Shown piece by piece: positions 13,594-21,884 of a stretch of DNA of 32,591 nucleotides. Position 1 is the first letter of the stretch; each line of letters begins with the position of its first letter. The stretch spans positions 1 through 32,591 of the forward strand of contig JAHEBS010000006.1 of NCBI GenBank assembly GCA_024642145.1, in the 5' to 3' direction. The notes beneath the pieces are model-generated. The model had not been told where the DNA came from. It ran no database searches and was given only the letters and a program-made list of their open reading frames with translations. Source of the DNA: Marivivens sp. Lineage in GTDB: Bacteria > Pseudomonadota > Alphaproteobacteria > Rhodobacterales > Rhodobacteraceae. The position numbers were made by a program, and so were the translations under genes.

Positions 13594-15671
13594 ACCGGTT
13601 TTCGGTCGCCGCGGTTTTTCAACCAACCGTCCTCTTCGCGCTGGCGTTGATGGCGGTGATTGTCATGATGATCCTGCCCATGCCGTCGGTCGTGCTGGAC
13701 ATTGGTCTGGCGGCGTCCTTTGCGCTGGCGATCCTGATCTTTACGGTGACGCTTTTCATCGAAAGACCGCTGGATTTCTCGGCCTTTCCGACGGTGCTTC
13801 TGGCTTCGCTGATGTTGCGCCTGTCGCTGAATGTCTCTTCGACCAAGCTGATCATCGGGCAGGGGCATACGGGCACGCAGGCGGCGGGTCATGTGATCGA
13901 GGGTTTCGCAAATTTTGTCATGGGCGGTTCGATTCTTTTGGGTCTGGTGGTCTTTGGCGTGCTGCTGATTGTCAATTTTGTCGTCATCAACAAGGGCGCC
14001 GCCCGCATGGCCGAGGTCGGCGCGCGTTTTGCGCTGGACGGGATGCCAGGCAAGCAACTGTCGATCGACGCCGATCTGAGCGCAGGGGCCATCGACCACG
14101 CCGAAGCCAAGCGCCGTCGCGAAACCGAGCAGGCCGAAACCACCTTTTTCGGCTCGCTTGATGGCGCGTCGAAATTCGTCAAAGGCGACGCGGTCGCGGG
14201 CCTTTTGATCACGATGCTGAACCTTTTGATGGGTTTGGTCATGGGTGTGGCGGTGCATGGCATGCCTCTTGCCCGCGCATTCGAAACCTACGCGATCCTG
14301 ACGGTTGGCGACGGGCTGGTAAGCCAGATTCCTGCGGTCATTATCTCTGTCGCCTCGGCGCTGTTGCTGGCGCGTGGCGGCACCAAGGGGGCGACGGATC
14401 TGGCGATTCTCGCGCAGCTTGGCCGCCACCCCGCGGCGCTGGGCACGGTGGCGGTCCTGATGGCGCTTTTTGCCTTGGTGCCAGGTCTGCCTTTTGTGCC
14501 GTTCATGGCGGGCGCTGCGGTTTTGGCGGCAGCCGCACGGTCGGTGGTGCGCAAGAACCGGCGCGAGGCGCAACGCGCCGAAGCCACAGGCCCAATGCAA
14601 GCCCCGCCACAAAGCACGATGGGCGATATGCTGGATCTGGACGATATCCATGTCGAATTCGCGGGCGATCTGGTTTCGATGGTGCTGGATCCGGCAACCG
14701 GTTTGGATGCGCGGATTGCCAGTATGCGCGCCCATGTGGCCACAAATTATGGGCTGCTTTTGCCCGAAATCCGGCTGACCGATAATCGCGCGCTTGCCGA
14801 CGGGTGTTACCGGATACTTGTGCAGGGCGTCGAACAGGCACGCGACAATCTGCGCCCCGCGCGGGTGCTGGCGCTTTTGGCCGGTCCGGCGCCGGCCGAG
14901 GTGCAGGGCGAGGACGTATCAGAGCCGGTCTACGGCGCACCTGCCCGCTGGATTTCGCCGGAAACGCAGGATCGTGCCGCGCTGGCTGGCCTGACCACGG
15001 TGCAGCCGGCCGAGGTTTTGGCGACCCATCTGCTGGAAACCATCAAACGCAATTTTGGGCGGTTGATGACACTGCGCACCTTGCGCCGGCTGTTGGATGA
15101 GATGACAGGTCTTTCGGATCGCACGCGGGCCGAGGCCAACAAGCGGCTTTTGGACGAACTGATCCCCGATAAGGTGCCGCACGATCTGTTGCTGACCGTG
15201 TTGCGGTCGCTTTTGGAAGAACGCGTTTCGGTGCGCAACCTGCCGCTGATCCTCGAGGCCGCGTCCGAGGCACGGCAAATCTATGCCTCAAGCGACCAGA
15301 TTGTGGAACATGTCCGCCAGAGGCTTGGTTTTCAGATTATTGCCGGCCTGCGGCGTGACGACGGGGCGTTGCCACTGATCCAGCTGGCCCCCGAATGGGA
15401 AGAGACCTTTGCCACCTATCAGATCGGCGGCGACAAGGGACAGGACGTGGCTCTGCCGCCGGAAATGTTCAACAGGCTTGCGTCCCTGATTGCGGAAAAG
15501 GCGGCGAAAGCGGCCGAAAGCGGCACACAGGCCGCTGTCGTAACCTCGATGCGGCGGCGACGGTTCTTGCGGACTGTGCTGCGCGCCAAAGGCATCTCGA
15601 ACCCCGTCATCAGCTTTGAGGAAATCGGCTTTGACGCACGTCCGGCTATCGTGGGGCTTGTCCCGGCATGA
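13590..15671 (+). CDS. flhA: Flagellar export apparatus protein FlhA
   Basis: 693 aa, the large export-gate protein that handles substrates and couples proton flow to secretion. The N-terminal half (about 1-320) is a multi-helix membrane domain, with 'PTVLLASLMLRLSLNVSSTK' and the FHIPEP-family signature 'RMAEVGARFALDGMPGKQLS' at about 140-160. The C-terminal half is the cytoplasmic substrate-binding domain, with 'HLLETIKRNFGRLMTLRTLR', 'LIPDKVPHDLLLTVLRSLLE' and 'ERVSVRNLPLILEA'. Length is normal. Overlaps the transglycosylase gene before it and fliR after it by ATGA, so it belongs to the long fliL-to-flhB operon. Confidence 0.97.
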   Translation: MNRFSVAAVFQPTVLFALALMAVIVMMILPMPSVVLDIGLAASFALAILIFTVTLFIERPLDFSAFPTVLLASLMLRLSLNVSSTKLIIGQGHTGTQAAGHVIEGFANFVMGGSILLGLVVFGVLLIVNFVVINKGAARMAEVGARFALDGMPGKQLSIDADLSAGAIDHAEAKRRRETEQAETTFFGSLDGASKFVKGDAVAGLLITMLNLLMGLVMGVAVHGMPLARAFETYAILTVGDGLVSQIPAVIISVASALLLARGGTKGATDLAILAQLGRHPAALGTVAVLMALFALVPGLPFVPFMAGAAVLAAAARSVVRKNRREAQRAEATGPMQAPPQSTMGDMLDLDDIHVEFAGDLVSMVLDPATGLDARIASMRAHVATNYGLLLPEIRLTDNRALADGCYRILVQGVEQARDNLRPARVLALLAGPAPAEVQGEDVSEPVYGAPARWISPETQDRAALAGLTTVQPAEVLATHLLETIKRNFGRLMTLRTLRRLLDEMTGLSDRTRAEANKRLLDELIPDKVPHDLLLTVLRSLLEERVSVRNLPLILEAASEARQIYASSDQIVEHVRQRLGFQIIAGLRRDDGALPLIQLAPEWEETFATYQIGGDKGQDVALPPEMFNRLASLIAEKAAKAAESGTQAAVVTSMRRRRFLRTVLRAKGISNPVISFEEIGFDARPAIVGLVPA

Positions 15672-16429
15672 TGGTGGACCTTGCATCACTGATGGGGCTT
15701 TTCGATACCTATTGGGTCTTGCTGGTCGGTGTCTTCCTGCGCGTGGGCGCGGTGATCTTTCTCGCGCCGGGTTTTGGCGAAAGGGTGCTGCCCATGCGCG
15801 TTCGTTTGGGTCTGGCCTTTGCCTATACCGCCATTGTTCTGCCGACTGTTTCGCCACCCCCGACGGGTAGCCCCTACGTGATGGCTGCGGCCGAGGTCAC
15901 GGCCGGGTTGTTTCTGGGTATTGCCTTGCGGGCCACTATTTTTGCGCTGCAGACGGCCGGTTCAATTGCCGCGCAGTCGACCTCGTTGGCGCAGATGTTT
16001 GGCGGCGTCGATGGCGAACCGGCTGCGGCCTATGGCCATCTTGTGACGATGCTTGGCATCGCGGTGGCCCTGTCGCTGGGGCTGCACCTGCGGCTCGCCG
16101 ACTACCTGATTGCGAGCTACCAATTGCTGCCCGCGGGCGTCCCTGTCAGCGGGGCCGGTCTGGCCAAACAGGCGCTGGCGCTCTTGGGCGGTTCTTTTGC
16201 GATGGGGTTTCGTCTGGCGCTGCCATTCGTGGTAGGTGCTTTCCTCTATAACCTGACCCTCGGTCTGATGAATCGGGCCATGCCCCAGTTGATGGTGGTC
16301 TTTATCGGCGCGCCGGTCCTGACGTTTGGCGGGCTGGTCTTGATGTATCTGGTCACGCCGCTTTTGATCCACGCTTGGGCGGCATCAATGGCGGGCGTGC
16401 TGGACGGCCAGTTCGACGGCTTGCGATGA
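15668..16429 (+). CDS. fliR: Flagellar export gate protein FliR
   Basis: 253 aa inner-membrane protein that completes the FliPQR gate. About six hydrophobic helices; FliR blocks include 'VGVFLRVGAVIFLAPGFGER', 'TAGLFLGIALRATIFALQTA', 'AAQSTSLAQMFGG' and 'NLTLGLMNRAMPQLMVVFIG'. The start could be 15668 (ATGA overlap with flhA) or the adjacent ATG at 15671. Followed by flhB with another ATGA overlap, the usual fliR-flhB order. Confidence 0.95.
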   Translation: MMVDLASLMGLFDTYWVLLVGVFLRVGAVIFLAPGFGERVLPMRVRLGLAFAYTAIVLPTVSPPPTGSPYVMAAAEVTAGLFLGIALRATIFALQTAGSIAAQSTSLAQMFGGVDGEPAAAYGHLVTMLGIAVALSLGLHLRLADYLIASYQLLPAGVPVSGAGLAKQALALLGGSFAMGFRLALPFVVGAFLYNLTLGLMNRAMPQLMVVFIGAPVLTFGGLVLMYLVTPLLIHAWAASMAGVLDGQFDGLR

Positions 16430-17466
16430 GCGAGGAAAGCGATGCCGAAAAGTCGCACGAGGCCACCCCGCACAAACGCGACGAGGCCCGCAAAAAGGGC
16501 GATATTCCGCGCTCTGCAGATGTGAATGCCGCAACGGGGCTGTTGGCGCTGGTTTTTGTGCTGACGGTTTCGGGGCCTGCGATCACGCAGGCATCGGGTC
16601 AGGTTCTGCAGGCGATGTTGGCCCATGCCGCCTTTGGGGTCGTGCCGTTCGCTGAAATGGCAAAGGGGCTGGCGGCCGCGATTTGGCCGCTCTTCGTGGT
16701 GCCTGCCTTGGCGGTTACGCTGGCATTGGTGGCGCAACGCGCCATCGTGGTGACGCCGGACAAACTGCGACCCAAGCTCGACCGGATTTCGCCCGCCAAG
16801 ACCTTTGGGCAAAAATTCGGACGCGCGGGGCTGTTCGAGTTTGCCAAGTCTCTGGCCAAGCTGATCGCCTTTGCCGTTGTGCTTGGCACCTATCTGGCAG
16901 CCGAAGCGCCGGCGATCATCACCGCCGCAAACGGTGGGGTGGCCATTGTCGGGGTCTTTGGTCTGGGGCTTCTGGGTCGGGCACTTGTCGTTGCGGTGGT
17001 GATTGCCGCGCTCGATTTGATTTTCCAGCATGCCGAACATGGGCGCCGCCTGATGATGACGCGCCAAGAGATCATGGACGAGTTCAAGGAGCAGGACGGC
17101 GATCCCGCGATCAAACATCAGCGTCGCCAGCGGGGCATCGATATCGCGATGAACCGGATGCTGGCGGATGTGCCCAAGGCTGATGTGGTGATCGTGAACC
17201 CGACCCATTACGCGATTGCCCTGAAATGGGAACGTGGTTCGGGCCGCGCGCCGGTTTGTGTGGCCAAGGGCGCGGACGAGATCGCGGCCCGCATTCGCGC
17301 GGCGGCAATGACGGCGGGTGTGCCGCTGCGGTCCGATCCGCCGGTGGCGCGGGCCTTGTTTGCGACGGTCGATCTTGGCCAAGAGGTGCCGCCCGAACAC
17401 TATCGCGCCGTTGCCGCGGCCATCCGCTTTGCCGAACGGATGCGCGCCAAGGCGGCCCGCACATGA
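16426..17466 (+). CDS. flhB: Flagellar export switch protein FlhB
   Basis: 346 aa. I place the start at ATG 16426, overlapping the fliR stop as ATGA, not at the track start 16375; the peptide then opens with the typical charged 'EATPHKRDEARKKGDIPRSA'. Four membrane helices (about 35-210) are followed by a cytoplasmic domain with the autocleavage motif NPTH at 258-261 ('VIVNPTHYAIALKWERG'). Cleavage between Asn and Pro switches export from hook to filament substrates, with FliK as ruler (27414-28547). 'FKEQDGDPAIKHQRRQRG' in the linker is also characteristic. Confidence 0.97.
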   Translation: MSEESDAEKSHEATPHKRDEARKKGDIPRSADVNAATGLLALVFVLTVSGPAITQASGQVLQAMLAHAAFGVVPFAEMAKGLAAAIWPLFVVPALAVTLALVAQRAIVVTPDKLRPKLDRISPAKTFGQKFGRAGLFEFAKSLAKLIAFAVVLGTYLAAEAPAIITAANGGVAIVGVFGLGLLGRALVVAVVIAALDLIFQHAEHGRRLMMTRQEIMDEFKEQDGDPAIKHQRRQRGIDIAMNRMLADVPKADVVIVNPTHYAIALKWERGSGRAPVCVAKGADEIAARIRAAAMTAGVPLRSDPPVARALFATVDLGQEVPPEHYRAVAAAIRFAERMRAKAART

Positions 17467-17858
17467 GCCGCGATCCGCGTAGCTTGCAGGCCTTGGCCCG
17501 TGTGACCGAGGCCACCTACCAGACTGCCGCGGCAGCGATGGCAGCACTTGCCGCCGAAGAGGCCGCCATCCGGCGCGCGCTCGATGCCCTGTCGCCCCCA
17601 TCGCACGATCTGACGTCGGTCGATCTGGATCCCGCCGCGCGCGCAGGCGCCCATCTCAAGTGGCAACTCTGGGCGGCCGCCCGCCGCGAGGCGCTGCTGG
17701 CAGAGTTGGCGCGCCTGCGTGTCCGCCAAGAGGCGGCGCGAGATGTTCTGGCCCGTGCTTTTGGGCGCAACATGGTGGCGGGTCGCCTGATCGAGCGCGC
17801 CAAGGCAGAGCATGCGCGACAGGCGGCACGGGCCGCTGTCAGAGATCCTGACGCGTGA
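17463..17858 (+). CDS. Small helical cytoplasmic protein, FliJ-like candidate
   Basis: 131 aa. The true start is the ATG at 17463 (ATGA with the flhB stop); the longer track ORF runs backwards through flhB. The protein is almost wholly helical and charged, with no signal or membrane segment: 'LQALARVTEATYQTAAAAMA', then a conserved-looking 'HLKWQLWAAARREALLAELA' and 'ARAFGRNMVAGRLIERAKAE'. Size, charge and coiled-coil tendency suggest a FliJ-type export chaperone or FliI partner, a gene otherwise missing from the window. That is an inference, not a match. Its 3' end overlaps the convergent fliL-like gene by 20 bases. Confidence 0.6.
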   Translation: MSRDPRSLQALARVTEATYQTAAAAMAALAAEEAAIRRALDALSPPSHDLTSVDLDPAARAGAHLKWQLWAAARREALLAELARLRVRQEAARDVLARAFGRNMVAGRLIERAKAEHARQAARAAVRDPDA

Positions 17859-18318
17859 TGTCGAGGATCAGGACGTCGCTGACGCCATCGCCAAGGACCT
17901 CATGCGCGGCAGCCAACAGGCCCGAGCGCAGGCTCCGCATCGGGGTCGAGGCGGTAAAGTCGCCATCGAAACCGCCCAGATTGGCGTGGTCAAACATCAC
18001 TTGCAGAAAGCTGTCGCGCAGGCGCGGCTCAACTGCAAAAACATCGGCCTGCGTGCCTTGCGGCACCTCGATCGTCAGACCCAGTGACATGAGCGACCGA
18101 ATGCGCCCATCGCCGATCACGGGGACGACGAACTGGTTATTCAACCGCGCATATTCGCGGGGCGTTTCGGGCTCGGGCGGCGTTTCGGCCGCGACGTTGT
18201 GTTCTGGGGTGGCGGCGCAGTCGGTGGCGGTCGTCGGCTGGGGCAGGATATAGGCAGCGCCGACCCCACCACCGAGACCGAGGAAAAGCAAAGCCGCGGG
18301 CAGGATAATGGGCTTCAT
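17839..18318 (-). CDS. Second FliL-like protein
   Basis: 159 aa. An N-terminal membrane helix ('ILPAALLFLGLGGGVGAAYI') is followed by a short Pro/Glu-rich linker and a FliL-type periplasmic domain: 'NNQFVVPVIGDGRIRSLMSL', 'LTIEVPQG', 'EPRLRDSFLQVMFDHANLGG' and the end 'VSDVLILDITRQDL'. It has the same layout as the first FliL (8604-9170) but is clearly diverged. Last gene of the flgB-to-flgH operon, eight bases after flgH, with GAGGA before its ATG. Its product may form stator-associated rings with, or instead of, the first copy. Confidence 0.82.
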   Translation of the reverse strand: MKPIILPAALLFLGLGGGVGAAYILPQPTTATDCAATPEHNVAAETPPEPETPREYARLNNQFVVPVIGDGRIRSLMSLGLTIEVPQGTQADVFAVEPRLRDSFLQVMFDHANLGGFDGDFTASTPMRSLRSGLLAAAHEVLGDGVSDVLILDITRQDL

Positions 18319-18326
18319 CTGGGTCC

Positions 18327-19040
18327 TCAGAACGGAAGCACGTGGTCTAGGATCTGCGATCCCACCCGTGGTTGCTGCATGTCGGTAATCTGGCCCGCAC
18401 CCCCATAGGCGATGCGCGCAGAGGCGATTTTGTCATAGGTGATCTCGTTCAGGCGGCTGATGTCTTCGGGGCGGACAAAGCCCGAAACCACCAACTCGCG
18501 CATTTCAAAGTTCACGACGACCTGCTGTGTGCCGAGAATTTCAAACAGCCCGTTCGGCAAAACGCTGACCACGGTGGCGGCGATGCGCAGGGTCAGTTTT
18601 TCGTTGCGCCGGATCGAGCCCGCGCCGCCGTCACTGGCGCTGGAGGACAGCGACACAGCGGGGTCGAGCGAGGCGCCATCGGGCAGGAACCCTGCGACCC
18701 GTTGCGGCAGACCGAAAAGCGAGCCCACAGACATCTGTTGATCCGATTGGCGCGAACGGTCCGAGGTATTGGAGATCTCGGCTCTGTCATCGATTTCGAC
18801 CACAACCGTCAGAATGTCGCCCCGCTGCATCGCGCGTCGGTCCCCCAAAAGCGAATCCGGATCACCGGTCCAGAGGGATGCGCGCGTGCCACGCGGCGCT
18901 GCGGACGCGGGCTGCATCATGGCTTGGTGTTCGCTGCCTTGGTCGACAGGCGCCAGTGTCGGTGCCTGTCCGACGGGTGACATGGCGGTGCAGCCGGCCA
19001 ACAGAATAATTGCCAAAAACCAGAGACTAATTCGAGACAT
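18327..19040 (-). CDS. flgH: Flagellar L-ring lipoprotein FlgH
   Basis: About 237 aa outer-membrane ring protein. A lipoprotein signal with lipobox LAGC ('WFLAIILLAGCTAMSP') marks the acylated Cys. Family blocks: 'SLWTGDPDSLLGDRRAMQRG' and 'DILTVVVEIDDRAEISNTSD', then 'GLFEILGTQQVVVNFEMREL' and 'VSGFVRPEDISRLNEITYDK'. I prefer the ATG at 19040, 14 bases inside flgA; an ATG four codons earlier (19052) is also possible. FlgH with FlgI forms the LP ring. Confidence 0.95.
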   Translation of the reverse strand: MSRISLWFLAIILLAGCTAMSPVGQAPTLAPVDQGSEHQAMMQPASAAPRGTRASLWTGDPDSLLGDRRAMQRGDILTVVVEIDDRAEISNTSDRSRQSDQQMSVGSLFGLPQRVAGFLPDGASLDPAVSLSSSASDGGAGSIRRNEKLTLRIAATVVSVLPNGLFEILGTQQVVVNFEMRELVVSGFVRPEDISRLNEITYDKIASARIAYGGAGQITDMQQPRVGSQILDHVLPF

Positions 19041-19443
19041 AGGCGGCCCCATCTGCGCCGATCATCGCCATGACGGTCGTGCGCGAAGACATGTTCATGA
19101 CCCGCACCCAATCACCCGGCGCGGCGCGGTCGAGGGCGCGACCCTCGGTGGTGATGTAAAGCCCGCCGTGCTGATAGATCAGCGGCAGGGTCTGGTTGCG
19201 CTCGACAATGGCAGGCAGGCCTAGGTCGGCCGCGCGAATAGGCCGCCCCGCATAAAGCGTGACCCGCGCCTCTAATCCCACGACCAGATCCAGCGTGGTC
19301 ACAGCCCCGGGAATATCGCGCGCCAGCATCGTCAGATCGTCGGCAGTGATCAGGCTGCGGGCCGGAATGGTGTGGCTGGGCACGACGACATCGGCGCAGA
19401 CCGGCGCGGCCAAGAACGCCACCATCGCGGCTAGGCGTTTCAT
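19027..19443 (-). CDS. flgA: P-ring assembly chaperone FlgA
   Basis: 138 aa periplasmic chaperone for FlgI. A signal peptide ('MKRLAAMVAFLAAPVCA') is followed by a SAF-type domain: 'VVPSHTIPARSLITADDL', 'VGLEARVTLYAGRPIRAADL' and 'VVERNQ-type' sequence 'AIVERNQTLPLIYQHGGLYI', ending 'PGDWVRVMNMSSRTTVMAMI'. It is short compared with enterobacterial FlgA (about 220 aa), lacking the N-terminal extension, which is common in alphaproteobacteria. ATGA overlap with flgG upstream; the end overlaps flgH. Confidence 0.93.
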   Translation of the reverse strand: MKRLAAMVAFLAAPVCADVVVPSHTIPARSLITADDLTMLARDIPGAVTTLDLVVGLEARVTLYAGRPIRAADLGLPAIVERNQTLPLIYQHGGLYITTEGRALDRAAPGDWVRVMNMSSRTTVMAMIGADGAAYVSN

Positions 19444-20225
19444 CTGATCTGCACCATGGCGCCCAGCATTTGGTCGGCGGCCGTGATGACCTTGGAGTTC
19501 AACTCGTAGCCGCGTTGGGCCTCGATCAGGTCGGTTACTTCGCGCACGGGATCGACACTGCTATCTTCCAGATAGCCTTGGCGCAGGGTGCCCAACCCGT
19601 CCTGCCCGGGGGTCGCCACCAAGGCAGGGCCAGAGGCGGGGCTTTCCAGAAACAGGTTCGATCCGATCGATTCCAGCCCCTTGGGGTTGGTGAAACCAGA
19701 GACCGTGATCTGTCCCAATAATTGCGGGGCCACCTGATCGGCGAAATAGGCATAGACCTCGCCCTCGGGGTTAATGCTGATCGACCGCGCATCGGGCGGG
19801 ATGGTAACGCCTGGCGCAACGGGATAGCCGTCCGAGGTAACGATTTGCCCGTCCGCAGAACGTTTCAGCCCGCCGTCACGCGTATAGGCCGCGCGACCAT
19901 CCGGCAGCGTGACCTCGAGATAGCCGTTGCCTTCGATCGCCAAGTCCAGATCGCCACCGGTCGCGGCCAGCGACCCTTGGGCCAACATCACCGAGATGGC
20001 GGTGGGGCGCACGCCAAGACCCAGTTGCACGCCCGTTGGCAGCATGGTCCCGTCCGAGGCCTGCACAGAGCCGGGCCTTGCGACCTGCTGGTAATGCAGA
20101 TCGGCAAATTCCGCGCGGCGGGCGTTAAAGCCCGTGGTGTTCATATTGGCGAGGTTGTTGGCAATGACCTCGACCCGGGTTTGTTGGGCGCTCATGCCCG
20201 AAGCGGCGATTTGCAGGGCGCGCAT
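19440..20225 (-). CDS. flgG: Flagellar distal rod protein FlgG
   Basis: 261 aa distal rod subunit. The ATG at 20225 is preferred to the track's TTG at 20231, because AGAGAGG stands six bases before the ATG and would touch the TTG. The start 'MRALQIAASGMSAQQTRVEV' with 'IANNLANMNTTGFNARRAEF' is diagnostic for FlgG, as are 'LDLAIEGNGYLEVTLPDG' and the end 'LIEAQRGYELNSKVITAADQ'. Exported by the flagellar system without a signal peptide. Located between flgF and flgA in the usual order. Confidence 0.97.
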   Translation of the reverse strand: MRALQIAASGMSAQQTRVEVIANNLANMNTTGFNARRAEFADLHYQQVARPGSVQASDGTMLPTGVQLGLGVRPTAISVMLAQGSLAATGGDLDLAIEGNGYLEVTLPDGRAAYTRDGGLKRSADGQIVTSDGYPVAPGVTIPPDARSISINPEGEVYAYFADQVAPQLLGQITVSGFTNPKGLESIGSNLFLESPASGPALVATPGQDGLGTLRQGYLEDSSVDPVREVTDLIEAQRGYELNSKVITAADQMLGAMVQIR

Positions 20226-20227
20226 GT

Positions 20228-20947
20228 TCAACCTCTCTGCCCGAGCGCCGACAGCGCGGCGCGGATACGTTCATCTTCCTTGTCCAAGAACCCTTGGCCG
20301 AGTTCATAGGCGCGCTGGACCTCGATCATGCGCGCGACCTCGGCAATCGGATTGACGTTCGAGCCTTCCAGAAAGCCCTGAACGAGCCGCCCGTCCGGCA
20401 TGGGTTCTGCCCCGTCGGGTGCGGCGAACCGCACGCCGTCTTCGCGCAAAAGACCCAAAGGGTTTGATGGCATGAAAATGCCGATCTGACCCACGGGCTG
20501 GCCACCGGCGCTGATGGTGCCATCGGGCGCGATAGCCACGGGGCCGGCACCGGTCGGCACAAAAAGGGGGCTGCCACCGGCATCCAAGACAGGCTCGCCC
20601 GTCAGGGTCACCAGATCGCCATTTTCATTGGGGGTAAATGCGCCGTTGCGCGTCAAACGCTCGCCTGCAGGGGTCTGGATCATGAAATAGCCGTCCCCCT
20701 CGATCGCCAGATCAAAGGCGCCGCCGGTTTGGGTCATGCCACCCGCCGCCTCGGACAGTCCGCGCACGGCAATATCCGCCATCGACAGCGACGGGGCCGC
20801 ACCAAGTGCATCGATGTGTTCGGCATAGCTCACGGTTTCGGCGCGAAAGCCGGTGGTGCTGGCGTTGGCGATGTTGTTGGCCACGACGCGCAGTTCCGCC
20901 ATCAGGCCGGATTGGCGCGTCAGGGCAACATATCCTGCGTTATCCAT
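20228..20947 (-). CDS. flgF: Flagellar proximal rod protein FlgF
   Basis: 239 aa rod subunit. 'ALTRQSGLMAELRVVANNIA' and 'NASTTGFRAETVSY' are the N-terminal rod signature; 'GGAFDLAIEGDGYFMIQTPA' the central FlgF/G block; 'PIAEVARMIEVQRAYELGQG' the C-terminal helix. The ATG at 20947 lies three bases after the fliQ stop. Paired with flgG immediately downstream. Confidence 0.95.
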   Translation of the reverse strand: MDNAGYVALTRQSGLMAELRVVANNIANASTTGFRAETVSYAEHIDALGAAPSLSMADIAVRGLSEAAGGMTQTGGAFDLAIEGDGYFMIQTPAGERLTRNGAFTPNENGDLVTLTGEPVLDAGGSPLFVPTGAGPVAIAPDGTISAGGQPVGQIGIFMPSNPLGLLREDGVRFAAPDGAEPMPDGRLVQGFLEGSNVNPIAEVARMIEVQRAYELGQGFLDKEDERIRAALSALGQRG

Positions 20948-20950
20948 AGG

Positions 20951-21217
20951 TTACCTCGCAACCAACGGCATGATTGTGCCGCGAAAGAACGTGGCCAAAG
21001 TGCCGGTCATGAACCCCATCGATGCCCAGAACACGACGAGGATCGCCAGCATCTTGGGCACAAAGGTCAGTGTCATTTCCTGAACCGAGGTCAGCGCCTG
21101 CAAAAGGCCGATAGCCAGACCCACCACCAGCGCGGCCGCCAGAATCGGCGCTGCGGTGATCGTCGCGACCCAAAGCGCCTCGCGCGTCACGTCGTAGATT
21201 TGACCCTCGCCCAACAT
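20951..21217 (-). CDS. fliQ: Flagellar export gate protein FliQ
   Basis: 88 aa with two membrane helices, the third component of the export gate. I use the ATG at 21217, arranged with the fliE stop as TGATG; the track's start is the TTG just before it. Family motif regions: 'EALWVATITAAPILAAALVV' and 'GLAIGLLQALTSVQEMTLTF', with 'VPKMLAILVVF' after. FliQ is usually next to fliP; here it is in the rod operon, as in related alphaproteobacteria. Confidence 0.95.
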   Translation of the reverse strand: MLGEGQIYDVTREALWVATITAAPILAAALVVGLAIGLLQALTSVQEMTLTFVPKMLAILVVFWASMGFMTGTLATFFRGTIMPLVAR

Positions 21218-21495
21218 CAAACCGGCATCCTCAGCAATTCCTGATAGGCCTCGACCACGCGGTTGCGGATTGTCACCGCGGTTTCGACGGCCAGTTCGGT
21301 CTGGGCCAGCGCCTCGACCAAGGCCTGCGGATCCGCGCCGCCGGACATGGCCGATAGCGCGGTGTTCTCGCTGGCCCGCAGGCTTTGGGCAAAGTCGGCT
21401 GCCGCGCCACCCAGCCCGGAACCGCTGCCCGGTTGAGGTGCAATTGCGGTGCGGTTGGCATAGGCTTGACCCGCGATCATTGGCGTCTGGATCAT
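21217..21495 (-). CDS. fliE: Flagellar hook-basal body protein FliE
   Basis: About 92 aa, the adaptor between MS ring/export gate and rod. The C-terminal region is the FliE signature: 'FAQSLRASENTALSAMSGGA' then 'LVEALAQTELAVETAVTIRN' and 'VVEAYQELLRMPV'. Either the ATG at 21495 or a GTG at 21507 overlapping the flgC stop (GTGA) could be the start; GGTGA before the ATG favours 21495 slightly. Confidence 0.92.
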   Translation of the reverse strand: MIQTPMIAGQAYANRTAIAPQPGSGSGLGGAAADFAQSLRASENTALSAMSGGADPQALVEALAQTELAVETAVTIRNRVVEAYQELLRMPV

Positions 21496-21503
21496 GGCGC
21501 TTT

Positions 21504-21884
21504 TCACCGTTTCAGCAGCGACAGCAGGTCGCTGTGCATCTGCCGGATCTGGTCAAAAATCTTGAGGTTCGCCTCGTAACTGCGGCTTGCCTCGCGGGCA
21601 TCGGCAATCTCGACAATCAGATCGACGTTCGATCCGGCATAGTGGCCCGTGGCATCGGCCAGAGGGCTGGACGGGTCGTAAATCTGCTCTGGCGCGGACG
21701 GGTCCAGCCCGACGCGGCCCAACCGGACATCCCCATCAACGGCTTGCCGGAAATTGACGGTCTTGCGGTGGTAACCGGGGGTATCGGCGTTCGCGATATT
21801 TTCGGACACATAGCGCAGTCGCTGCGACTGTGCGCGCATACCGCTTGCCGCCTGTGACAGGCCAGAGAGCAGATCACCCATCAT
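21504..21884 (-). CDS. flgC: Flagellar proximal rod protein FlgC
   Basis: 126 aa rod protein. 'LSQAASGMRAQSQRLRYVSE' with 'NIANADTPGYHRKTVNF' is the N-terminal signature, and 'VEIADAREASRSYEANLKIF' the C-terminal helix; 'YAGSNVDLIVE' corresponds to the FlgC block usually read as hPxSNVDxVxE. ATGA overlap with the flgB stop. Confidence 0.95.
   Translation of the reverse strand: MMGDLLSGLSQAASGMRAQSQRLRYVSENIANADTPGYHRKTVNFRQAVDGDVRLGRVGLDPSAPEQIYDPSSPLADATGHYAGSNVDLIVEIADAREASRSYEANLKIFDQIRQMHSDLLSLLKR

Noticed and set aside
13416-14735. 439-aa minus-strand ORF opposite flhA
   Set aside because: His/Arg/Gln-rich with no domain; a mirror of the high-GC third positions of flhA, which is unquestionably coding on the plus strand.
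16246-17601. 451-aa minus-strand ORF opposite fliR/flhB
   Set aside because: Low-complexity basic sequence lying wholly opposite well-identified genes.
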